Positions 1 to 7,419 of a stretch of DNA of 58,650 nucleotides are shown one piece after another. The notes beneath the pieces were generated by a model. It made no database searches, was not told where the DNA came from, and saw only the letters and a list, made by a program, of their open reading frames with translations. Numbering within the stretch: the first letter of the stretch is position 1; every line of letters begins with the position of its first letter. The DNA lies in NCBI GenBank assembly GCA_007132185.1, contig SLPC01000188.1:1-58650 (forward strand). The letters are read 5' to 3'. The position numbers were made by a program, and so were the translations under genes. This DNA is from Anaerolineae bacterium (lineage in GTDB: Bacteria; Chloroflexota; Anaerolineae; UBA1429).

Positions 1-267
1 CAGGCCGCCAGCCCCCACCACCGCTACCCTCGCCTCCAGCAAGGCTCTTTGCCCCTGGCATCCAACGGTGCCCAGATTGCGCAGATAGCGTTCAGGCATG
101 ATCTCCATGCTGAGCGCGGCAAGCTCGACCTCTCTCGGGGTCATGTTATGTGCCCGCGCCAGGGTGCGGACAACGTCGCAGCCGAGCGGCTTACCATTGG
201 TCTCACCCTGCGAGTCATAATCCAACAATGCCTTGGTCAAGGCATCATGAATCTGTTTGGGGTTCAT
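1..267 (-). CDS. ThiF/MoeB/HesA-family E1-like protein, N-terminal part (truncated by window edge)
   Basis: This is an incomplete gene of 89 codons that runs off the left end of the window. It starts at an ATG (265-267) preceded by a good ribosome-binding site (AGGAGA), and overlaps the last 23 bases of mutM. About 60 N-terminal residues form a short helical extension. The end reads RYLRNLGTVGCQGQRALLEA followed by a V-x-V-V-G-A-G-G-L nucleotide-binding loop. That is the start of the adenylating fold of the ThiF/MoeB/HesA family, which activates the C-terminus of small sulfur-carrier or ubiquitin-like proteins. The catalytic cysteine and zinc site would lie outside the window, so the substrate cannot be named. 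The overlap implies co-translation with mutM. Confidence 0.8.
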   Translation of the reverse strand, partial: MNPKQIHDALTKALLDYDSQGETNGKPLGCDVVRTLARAHNMTPREVELAALSMEIMPERYLRNLGTVGCQGQRALLEARVAVVGAGGL

Positions 268-1111
268 CCAACGTCTCCTCTCCTTCCGTGGGCACCGGCT
301 GGCAGACGGGGCAATAGTGCGTGCCGCGCTGGGCGACTACGGTGCGCTCGATGAGCGTGCCGCAGCGCCGGCAGGGGGTCCCGGCCCGTCCGTACACCGC
401 TAGCGAGAACTGGTGTTGCCCCGTTTCGTCGCAGGGGCCGCGATAGTCCCGCAGCGTCGTGCCGCCGTGAGCGATGGCATCGCGCAGGATTCGGCGCAGG
501 TTCTCATGCAGCTCGGCGATCTGTGCGTCTGTGAGCGTATGCGAGCGGGTGAGGGGATGGATCGAGGCGGCCCAGAGCGCCTCATCCACATAGATATTCC
601 CCAATCCCGCCAACACCCGTTGGTCCAGCAGGAGCGGTTTGAGCTGGCGGCGGCGGCTGCGCAGCTCTTGGGCCAGGCGCTCGGGGGTTAGCTCGGGTGA
701 AAGCGGCTCGATGCCCAGGTTCCCAACCACTTCTTGCGGGTCAAAGGTCAGGTAGGCCCGGCCAAACTTGCGTATGTCGTGCAGGTAGAGGCGAGCGTCA
801 CGGTCAAGAGAGAGGATCAGATGCACATGCCGGTTCTGCTCCCAGTCGGGTTGCGGCGCCGGGCAATAGTAGAGGCGGCCCGTCATGCGGAGATGAATGA
901 GCAGCCAATAGGGGGGCAGCTCCAGAAGCAGGAACTTGCCGCGACGCCCGACCGATTGGAACGTGAGGCCGCAGAGCGCGCTGCGAAAGCTGGTCGGATC
1001 GTGGGTGGCCAGGGTGCGTTCCCAGCGGACGACTACATCGCATACCGTCTGACCGGGCAACCGCGCATCCAGGCTGCGGGCGATATACTCGACCTCCGGC
1101 AGCTCCGGCAT
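245..1111 (-). CDS. mutM: Formamidopyrimidine-DNA glycosylase (Fpg)
   Basis: This bifunctional glycosylase/AP lyase removes oxidised purines such as 8-oxoguanine from DNA. The 288-residue protein begins MPELPEVE, giving the catalytic Pro2 (Schiff base) and Glu3. A conserved lysine lies near residue 59 (RRGKF). The helix-two-turn-helix segment GLGNIYVDEALW is present, as is a C-terminal four-cysteine zinc finger (CRRC ... CPVC). Length is normal, with a short acidic tail after the finger. The ATG overlaps the TGA of the upstream peptidase gene by one base (TGATG), so the two are translationally coupled. The E1-like gene overlaps its 3' end. Confidence 0.97.
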   Translation of the reverse strand: MPELPEVEYIARSLDARLPGQTVCDVVVRWERTLATHDPTSFRSALCGLTFQSVGRRGKFLLLELPPYWLLIHLRMTGRLYYCPAPQPDWEQNRHVHLILSLDRDARLYLHDIRKFGRAYLTFDPQEVVGNLGIEPLSPELTPERLAQELRSRRRQLKPLLLDQRVLAGLGNIYVDEALWAASIHPLTRSHTLTDAQIAELHENLRRILRDAIAHGGTTLRDYRGPCDETGQHQFSLAVYGRAGTPCRRCGTLIERTVVAQRGTHYCPVCQPVPTEGEETLDEPQTDS

Positions 1112-2328
1112 CAGCGCAGGTCCCGAACCACGAGCCGTGCCGCCAGCAGGATGGGGCTGGGCGCACAGGCGGCAGGCCGTCGCGTCTCGGGCGCAGGGAG
1201 AGGACGTGCCGGGAGCGTGGGCTCTTTGAGCGTCCGTGGTTCGAGGCCCAGGCTGTCGCGCCAGCGCGCATCCAGCTCGTCCAGCCCAAAGCCGTACACG
1301 CGACGCAGGGCCGTATCCTGGTGTGTGCCCTCGCCAAACACGCGCAAAAGCTCCTGCATCTTGTCCCGGCCATAGGTCTCGAGCATGTAGACCACCACCG
1401 AGTAGCTGGCCCCGTAAAAGAGGTCGACCTCATCGGCCCGGCCGCTGTAGCTGGTCATGGAGCGCACTGATAAAAGGGAATCGTTGCGCACCGCCCACTC
1501 CAGAGCCAGCAGATTCCCCTGTGGCAGCTCCCCTTCTGCGTACATGGCCAGCCCCTCGTCCAGCCAGCGCGGCAGTCCCGCGTATGGGTTATCAGTGGCC
1601 AATCCGACCACCACATGGCTTAACTCGTGGGCCAACGTGCGATCGACCTTGGGGTGCGACCCGAGCAGCAGCAATGTATCCCTGGCTACAACCACCCCTA
1701 GCGTCGTCACGCGGGCATCAAAGGCGTCACTGCGTGCCGTCAGCGCAGGCTGCATATCTCTCGCGTTAGCATAGACATAGATCTGGACCCGTTGTTCCAA
1801 GCTTACGCCGATCTCTTCCTCAATGCGAGCCAAGGCCTCTGTAGCGAGTTGCAGCAAGGTCTGCGCCTGCGTGGGATTTCGACCGTACCAGTGCAGGTCT
1901 ACACGGCCATCCGAGAGCGTCTGCCAATTGTGAGCGTCATCGGTGTACACCAGGCTACTAGTTGGCGTATCGACCATCGCGCCCGATGCGAGCCCCAGGC
2001 GCCACCAGTGCCGCAAGCGCGTTCCGGGCGCATACTGTCCGGGCTCCAGCCTCTCCCGATGTTCGACCAGCCCCTGCCTGCCGGCATCAAAGGCGGGATA
2101 GATGCGCCGCACCAGCGGTGAGCCCTCGATCCCGTAAAAAAGGACCACCTCATCGATAGAGGCTTCCGCCTCGACATCGAGCCAAAACACGATTTCCTGT
2201 GAGAAGAGATAGCTCGCGCCGCCGTCCTGGTACAAGACACCGGTGTCGGCCCGGGTCATAGCCCATGGCCCAGCGAGCAAAAGCAGGGCCGCCAGCAGGA
2301 TGCAGACAGCGATCCGCTCGAGCCGCAC
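1111..2328 (-). CDS. Secreted peptidase-MA-like gluzincin metalloprotease
   Basis: A predicted extracytoplasmic zinc peptidase of 405 residues. I choose the GTG at 2326-2328 because it gives a clean signal peptide (short basic start, then a long Leu/Ala core, then a cleavage-like region near residue 30). The longer upstream frame would run into the preceding gene. The zinc motif HELSHVV lies near residue 232, and downstream LPRWLDEGLAMYAEG supplies the third ligand glutamate typical of the peptidase MA-like domain. The first 150 residues look like a beta-rich exported domain. The ribosome-binding site is weak (AGGA, 14 bases away). The gene sits between a Trm112-like gene and mutM. Its substrate is unknown. 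Confidence 0.8.
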   Translation of the reverse strand: MRLERIAVCILLAALLLLAGPWAMTRADTGVLYQDGGASYLFSQEIVFWLDVEAEASIDEVVLFYGIEGSPLVRRIYPAFDAGRQGLVEHRERLEPGQYAPGTRLRHWWRLGLASGAMVDTPTSSLVYTDDAHNWQTLSDGRVDLHWYGRNPTQAQTLLQLATEALARIEEEIGVSLEQRVQIYVYANARDMQPALTARSDAFDARVTTLGVVVARDTLLLLGSHPKVDRTLAHELSHVVVGLATDNPYAGLPRWLDEGLAMYAEGELPQGNLLALEWAVRNDSLLSVRSMTSYSGRADEVDLFYGASYSVVVYMLETYGRDKMQELLRVFGEGTHQDTALRRVYGFGLDELDARWRDSLGLEPRTLKEPTLPARPLPAPETRRPAACAPSPILLAARLVVRDLR

Positions 2329-2353
2329 TAGGGCAACGCGTCCTGCAAGCCCT

Positions 2354-2560
2354 CTAGGGCTCGTACTCGTCCAGGTCCTCAACGGGTACATCAATGTGTT
2401 TGGTCCCTTCCTCAACGAGCATGATGGGGATACCATCCTTGATCGGATACTTGCGGCGACATTCCTCGTTCTGACAGACCAGCCAACGATCGTGCATCAA
2501 TGTAACCTTGGTCCGGCAAGAGGGACATACCAGAATGGCCAACAGTTCCTCATGAAGCAT
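2354..2560 (-). CDS. Trm112/YcaR-family small zinc-ribbon protein
   Basis: A 68-residue protein with a paired-cysteine zinc ribbon (CPSC near residue 12, CQNEEC near residue 29), then RKYPIKDGIPIMLVEE, which is the family signature. Trm112-like proteins in other organisms act as small partners or activators of methyltransferases, but the bacterial members are largely uncharacterised. The ATG at 2560 follows AAGGAGAG. This is the first gene of the minus-strand operon, about 100 bases downstream of the promoter at 2659-2687. Confidence 0.88.
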   Translation of the reverse strand: MLHEELLAILVCPSCRTKVTLMHDRWLVCQNEECRRKYPIKDGIPIMLVEEGTKHIDVPVEDLDEYEP

Positions 2561-2658
2561 CGCAGCTCTCCTTGAGACGTGGGCGGAAATCGAAAATGGC
2601 AGAGGACAGCGGTCTATGACGCATGGCGCTCGATCATCCAGACAGCATCAACGAGCCG

Positions 2659-2687
2659 AGTATAGCATAGAGGAAGGAGCTTCTCAA
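2659..2687 (-). promoter_or_regulatory. Promoter for the Trm112-like/peptidase/mutM operon
   Basis: On the minus strand TTGAGA (2682-2687) and TATACT (2659-2664) are separated by 17 bp, a good housekeeping-sigma match. It diverges from the rpsB promoter, with the two -35 boxes 10 bp apart. Confidence 0.65.
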
Positions 2688-2697
2688 CTCGAGTTAT

Positions 2698-2726
2698 TTG
2701 CCCTGATCTTGCAGTCGTGATATACT
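2698..2726 (+). promoter_or_regulatory. Promoter for the rpsB-cdsA operon
   Basis: TTGCCC (2698-2703), a 17-bp spacer, then TATACT (2721-2726). It precedes a leader of about 115 bases before the rpsB start codon. Confidence 0.65.
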
Positions 2727-2732
2727 CGCTCG

Positions 2733-2843
2733 TTGGGAAGCTCTATCGAGCCTCCCAATTAATCAAACACGCCCCGAGCAAGGCCTCGTGCTGGCCCACT
2801 GGCCGGTGTATGCCACAAGGGGGCGGGTGTTTCAACGAGGAGG
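2733..2843 (+). promoter_or_regulatory. Structured 5' leader of rpsB
   Basis: The leader between promoter and rpsB can fold. A hairpin pairs TTGGGA (2733-2738) plus GCTC (2740-2743) with GAGC (2748-2751) plus TCCCAA (2753-2758) around a 4-base loop. A longer-range stem pairs AAACAC-GCCCC (2765-2775) with GGGGC (2820-2824) and GTGTTT (2827-2832), leaving a GG bulge and ending just before the GAGGAGG ribosome-binding site (2837-2843). Autoregulatory S2-binding leaders are known in other bacteria. Whether this one binds S2 is inference. Confidence 0.4.
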
Positions 2844-2847
2844 AATC

Positions 2848-3717
2848 GTGCCAGTAGTAACCATGAAGCAGTTGCTGGAGGCGGGTGTCCATTTTGGGCA
2901 TCGCAGCCGTCGCTGGAATCCCAAGATGCGCTCCTATATCTTTACCGAGCGCAATGGAATCCACATCATCGACCTGCAGCAGACCATCCAGATGATCGAG
3001 AGCGCCTATGAGTTTGTTCGCGACACGGCGGCCGAGGGCGGCACCGTCGTCTTTGTCGGGACCAAGCGCCAGGCGCAAGAGAGTATTCGCGAGCAGGCGC
3101 AGCGCTGTGGCATGCCCTTTGTCACGCAGCGTTGGCTCGGTGGCACCCTGACCAATTTCCGCACCATCAGGGCGCGCATCGAGTACATGCTCGAGCTGGA
3201 GCAGCAGCAGGAGCGCGGGTCATGGGACATACTCCCCAAGAAGGAAGCCACGCTCTTGGAGCGGGATCTGGCCAAGCTGGAGCGTCGGCTGGGTGGCCTC
3301 CGCAACCTGAACCAGGTGCCTGATGCGCTGTTCATTGCCGACGTGATGACCGAAGACATCGCCGTGCGCGAAGCCAACCGCCTGGAGATTCCCGTCGTGG
3401 CGATGGTGGACACCAACTGTGATCCCGAGCCCATCGACTATTTGCTCCCCTCGAATGATGACGCCATTCGCGCCATTGCACTGATCACATCGATCATGGC
3501 TGATGCGGTGATCGAGGGGCAACAGATGCGTGGCGTGCAGATGGCCGAAGAGGGTGAAGAGTACGAGGAACGCGTCTATGAAGGCGCGGAGTACGCGGGT
3601 GATCTCTATCCCCAGCGTTCCTTTTCGCCTGATGCCGACGAGGAGCCGGCCGGTGATCAAGAGGACATCATCATCATCGATGAGGAAGAAGAAGAGTACG
3701 AGGACATCGAGTCCTAG
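2848..3717 (+). CDS. rpsB: 30S ribosomal protein S2
   Basis: S2 is a structural protein of the small ribosomal subunit, needed for S1 binding. I choose the GTG at 2848, which follows GAGGAGG and gives [20 protein letters not shown], the family's standard N-terminus. The frame is open further upstream, but that part overlaps the structured leader. The 289-residue product keeps the family blocks ([36 protein letters not shown]). It carries an extended acidic C-terminal tail of about 55 residues, rich in Glu/Asp and ending in EEEEEYED, longer than in typical S2. First gene of the core translation operon. Confidence 0.98.
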   Translation: MPVVTMKQLLEAGVHFGHRSRRWNPKMRSYIFTERNGIHIIDLQQTIQMIESAYEFVRDTAAEGGTVVFVGTKRQAQESIREQAQRCGMPFVTQRWLGGTLTNFRTIRARIEYMLELEQQQERGSWDILPKKEATLLERDLAKLERRLGGLRNLNQVPDALFIADVMTEDIAVREANRLEIPVVAMVDTNCDPEPIDYLLPSNDDAIRAIALITSIMADAVIEGQQMRGVQMAEEGEEYEERVYEGAEYAGDLYPQRSFSPDADEEPAGDQEDIIIIDEEEEEYEDIES

Positions 3718-3743
3718 TACTCTTTGTCCCTAATATTACATCC

Positions 3744-3769
3744 AAGCCGGGGCCTTGATCCCGGCTTTT
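3744..3769 (+). terminator. Hairpin with short T run between rpsB and tsf
   Basis: AAGCCGGG (3744-3751) pairs with CCCGGCTT (3760-3767) and is followed by TT. It resembles a weak intrinsic terminator or attenuator that could set the ratio of S2 to EF-Ts. Transcription presumably reads through in part, since tsf has no clear promoter of its own. Confidence 0.5.
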
Positions 3770-3809
3770 CCCTGACAGTTTCCCATAAAGCATGAGAGGA
3801 TTACGAACC

Positions 3810-4400
3810 ATGACCGTTTCGATGGATATGATCAAGGAGCTGCGCCAGTTGAGCGGCGCCGGGGTCTTGGAGTGCAAGAGGACGCTCGAGGAGACCGGCG
3901 GTGACCTGGAAAAAGCGGCAGAGATCCTGCGCGAAAAGGGGCTGGCGTCGGCCGCCAAAAAGGCCGAGCGCGAAGCCAACGAGGGTAGGGTAGAAGTCTA
4001 TATTCATCCGGGCAACAAGCTCGTGGCGGTGGTCGACCTACGCTGCGAGACCGATTTCGTGGCGCGCACGCCTGACTTTGTCGAGCTGTCACATGATATC
4101 GCCATGCAGGTCGCAGCCAGCGATCCTCAGTATATCTCGCGGGACGATGTGCCCGAGGATCTGATCGAGGAGCAGCGCGAGGCGTTCGTTGCCGAGGTGG
4201 GTGACGGCAAGCCCGACCATATCATGGAGCGTATCCTGGAAGGCAAGTTCGCCAAGTTCTACCAGGAGCAGTGCCTCCTGGATCAGGCCTTTATCAAAGA
4301 TGAGACCAAGACTATTCAGCAGCTCTTGACCGAGGCCATTGCTCGTCTGGGCGAAAATATGGTCATCAAGGAGTTCGGGCGCTTCTCCATCGACCGGTAG
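3810..4400 (+). CDS. tsf: Elongation factor Ts
   Basis: The guanine-nucleotide exchange factor for EF-Tu. The 196-residue product is the short form of the family (like that of Thermus, with one core subdomain). It has the N-terminal UBA-like helix bundle (IKELRQLSGAGVLECKRTLE) and the signature TDFVARTPDF near residue 80. I choose the ATG at 3810, 9 bases after GAGAGGA. An in-frame ATG at 3792 lacks a ribosome-binding site. It lies 92 bases after rpsB. Confidence 0.97.
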   Translation: MTVSMDMIKELRQLSGAGVLECKRTLEETGGDLEKAAEILREKGLASAAKKAEREANEGRVEVYIHPGNKLVAVVDLRCETDFVARTPDFVELSHDIAMQVAASDPQYISRDDVPEDLIEEQREAFVAEVGDGKPDHIMERILEGKFAKFYQEQCLLDQAFIKDETKTIQQLLTEAIARLGENMVIKEFGRFSIDR

Positions 4401-4424
4401 ACCTGCTCGTCTTTAACAAGCTGA

Positions 4425-5162
<738 letters not shown>

Positions 5163-5196
5163 GCGCGAACGGGAAGCCAAGGACGGATCTCTGCGG

Positions 5197-5202
5197 TATA
5201 AT
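5197..5202 (+). promoter_or_regulatory. Possible internal promoter -10 box before frr
   Basis: A perfect TATAAT lies 47 bases before the frr start codon in the 87-base pyrH-frr gap. No convincing -35 box stands 16-18 bases upstream, so this is only a candidate internal promoter. Confidence 0.3.
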
Positions 5203-5249
5203 ATCGACAGGTGCTTTGTAATGCTGGCTGGAACTGGAGGAGAGAACTG

Positions 5250-5807
5250 ATGATAGACGATATTCTGCTAGACGTAGAGGATCGCATGGACAAGGCCATA
5301 GCCGCGTTGCGCTCTGATTTGACCGGCATCCGGACCGGGCGTGCCAATCCCGCCCTTCTCGATCGCATTCGTGTCGAAGCGTACCAAAGTGTGCTACCGC
5401 TGAATCAGGTTGCGACAATAGCGGTGCCAGAGCCCCGCTTGATCACGATCCGCCCCTTTGATGTCAGCACCATCGGAGCCATCGAGCGCGCCCTTCAAAA
5501 GTCGGACCTGGGCCTCACGCCCAACAATGATGGCAAGATCATCCGCCTTGCCGTGCCGCCTCTCACAGATGAGCGTCGCCGTGATCTGGTCCGTATGGTC
5601 AATCGTCGCGTCGAAGAAGCTCGCGTTGCCATCCGCAATATCCGGCGGGAGGCGTTGCGCAACCTCAATGATCTGGAGAAGAACGGTGAGATCTCGGAAG
5701 ACGATCTCTACAAGTCGCGAGACGACCTGCAGGAACTCACCGACGACTATAACAAGCGTGCTGAGGAACTGGGCGAGCAGAAGCAAGCCGAGATCATGGA
5801 GTTCTGA
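5250..5807 (+). CDS. frr: Ribosome recycling factor
   Basis: With EF-G, RRF splits post-termination ribosomes. The 185-residue length is exactly typical. The N-terminal helix contains RMDKAIAALRSDLTGIRTGRANPALL, and the C-terminus holds the long three-helix bundle (RRDLVRMVNRRVEEARVAIR). The ATG at 5250 follows GGAGGAGAG. An in-frame ATG at 5211 would add 13 atypical residues. The stop overlaps the uppS start (TGATG). Confidence 0.97.
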   Translation: MIDDILLDVEDRMDKAIAALRSDLTGIRTGRANPALLDRIRVEAYQSVLPLNQVATIAVPEPRLITIRPFDVSTIGAIERALQKSDLGLTPNNDGKIIRLAVPPLTDERRRDLVRMVNRRVEEARVAIRNIRREALRNLNDLEKNGEISEDDLYKSRDDLQELTDDYNKRAEELGEQKQAEIMEF

Positions 5808-6553
5808 TGAGTAGTGTTGAGGGCTCGACCAGCGTGAGTCGCCCCGCCGAGCTCATGAGGGTTCCACAACATGTGGGCATCATCATGGATGGCAACGGGC
5901 GCTGGGCCCAAGCGCGTGGCATGGCCCGCTCGGCGGGTCACCGAGCCGGCACGGAGAACCTGCGTAACGTGCTCGAGGCGGCGGCCGACTTTCGTATACC
6001 GATTCTGACCCTCTATGCGTTTTCGACGGAGAACTGGTCACGACCGGCCCCCGAGGTGCGCGCCCTGTTGAGACTTGTCCAACGAGTCATTGATCGTGAG
6101 CTGAACGAGCTTCATAGCCGCGGCGTGCGCATTCGCCAGATTGGTCGGAGAGAAGGCATTGACGATGCTCTACTACGACGTATCGAGCGCGCCGAGGAGC
6201 TTACGCGTGATAACAGCGAGCTGATTCTCAACATCGCGTTCAACTATGGCGGGCGCGCCGACATCGTCGATGCGGTGCGGGCGCTGGTGCGTGAAGGCAT
6301 GGCGTCCGAGGAGATCGACGAGGCCGCTATCAGTGCGCGGGTTTCGACCGCAGGGCTACCTGATCCCGACCTGGTGATTCGCACGGCGGGAGAGATGCGC
6401 CTGAGCAACTTTTTGATCTGGCAGGCAGCCTATGCCGAGTACTATAGTACGCCGACCTTTTGGCCCGATTTTGGCCGTGAAGAGCTGTACAAGGCCCTGT
6501 TGGCCTTTCAGGAGCGCAAGCGGCGTTTTGGAGGTTTGCTCTCCGGAGCCTGA
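5807..6553 (+). CDS. uppS: Undecaprenyl diphosphate synthase (cis-prenyltransferase)
   Basis: This enzyme condenses farnesyl diphosphate with eight isopentenyl units to make the C55 carrier lipid for peptidoglycan and surface glycans. The 248-residue protein has the catalytic Asp in HVGIIMDGNGRWA (near residue 27). TLYAFSTENWSRP and the C-terminal DLVIRTAGEMRLSNFLIWQ block are also present. The usual reading of that block is RTSGE, with Ser replaced by Ala here. Translation is coupled to frr by a one-base overlap. Confidence 0.96.
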   Translation: MSSVEGSTSVSRPAELMRVPQHVGIIMDGNGRWAQARGMARSAGHRAGTENLRNVLEAAADFRIPILTLYAFSTENWSRPAPEVRALLRLVQRVIDRELNELHSRGVRIRQIGRREGIDDALLRRIERAEELTRDNSELILNIAFNYGGRADIVDAVRALVREGMASEEIDEAAISARVSTAGLPDPDLVIRTAGEMRLSNFLIWQAAYAEYYSTPTFWPDFGREELYKALLAFQERKRRFGGLLSGA

Positions 6554-6593
6554 ACGATCCATCGATCTGCGAGACTGCTAGCCGGAGGCAGCC

Positions 6594-7388
6594 ATGCTTT
6601 CAAAGCGCATAGCCAGCGCCTTTATCCTTATACCCGTCATAGTCCTGCTTGTCGTTTTGGGCGGCTGGCCTCTCTTTGTCGCCTTGGCGCTCGCCGGGCT
6701 CGTGGCCGGCTACGAGTTCTTGGACCTGCTGCGCCGCATGGATCTCCATCCCTGCATCCCCATCTCCCTGCTGTTCCTTGTCCTGTTCCTTGCCGATGTT
6801 CAGTGGCCCACTTGGCATCTTGTGCAGTGGGTGCTCTGGCCTGCCACGGCGGTGTTGTTGGCCGATCAGGTCTTTCGGCGCAATCGTCCTGGCTCGGTGA
6901 GCAGTTGGGCGGGCGCGCTGGCCGGTCCGCTGTATATCGGGCTGGGCCTCAGCTTTTTCCTACGGATGCGTCTCTTGGATTCGGGGGATCTGCGGGTTCT
7001 CATCGTTCTGGGAGGCACCTGGATCAGCGATAGCGGCGCCTATTTCGTAGGCCGCGCCCGAGGCAGGCGCAAGCTCGCTCCCGCGATCAGCCCCAACAAG
7101 ACCTGGGAGGGCGTATGGGGCGGCGTGATTGCCGGTGTGCCCGCCGTTTGGCTCTCAAGCTGGCTGCTCCTGGGTTTGCCCCACTGGCAGGGCATCGTGC
7201 TGGGCATCGTGCTGGTGGCGGCCGCCACGGTGGGCGACCTGGCCGAGTCGGTGATTAAACGTCAGGTGGGCGTCAAAGACTCGAGCACGCTGATCCCGGG
7301 GCACGGGGGCATGCTGGATCGGGTGGACAGCTTGCTCTTTGCGGCTCCCACGGTATACTATTGTATGGTACTATTCTATTACCTGTAG
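6594..7388 (+). CDS. cdsA: Phosphatidate cytidylyltransferase (CDP-diglyceride synthase)
   Basis: An integral membrane enzyme that makes CDP-diacylglycerol from phosphatidic acid and CTP, the branch point of phospholipid synthesis. The 264-residue protein has about seven or eight hydrophobic helices and the CdsA signature near its end (KDSSTLIPGHGGMLDRVDSL). The ATG follows a GGAGG-type site 40 bases after uppS, the standard neighbour. Last gene of the conserved translation/lipid operon. The next gene starts 31 bases downstream. Confidence 0.95.
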   Translation: MLSKRIASAFILIPVIVLLVVLGGWPLFVALALAGLVAGYEFLDLLRRMDLHPCIPISLLFLVLFLADVQWPTWHLVQWVLWPATAVLLADQVFRRNRPGSVSSWAGALAGPLYIGLGLSFFLRMRLLDSGDLRVLIVLGGTWISDSGAYFVGRARGRRKLAPAISPNKTWEGVWGGVIAGVPAVWLSSWLLLGLPHWQGIVLGIVLVAAATVGDLAESVIKRQVGVKDSSTLIPGHGGMLDRVDSLLFAAPTVYYCMVLFYYL

Positions 7389-7419
7389 CATTCGCGATCC
7401 AAAGCTGGCAGGCAACGAT

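Noticed and set aside
1-267. Ubiquitin-like conjugation or CBASS-type system from the E1-like gene
   Set aside because: Only the first 89 codons are visible and no E2, JAB or ubiquitin-like gene is present, so a conjugation system cannot be supported.
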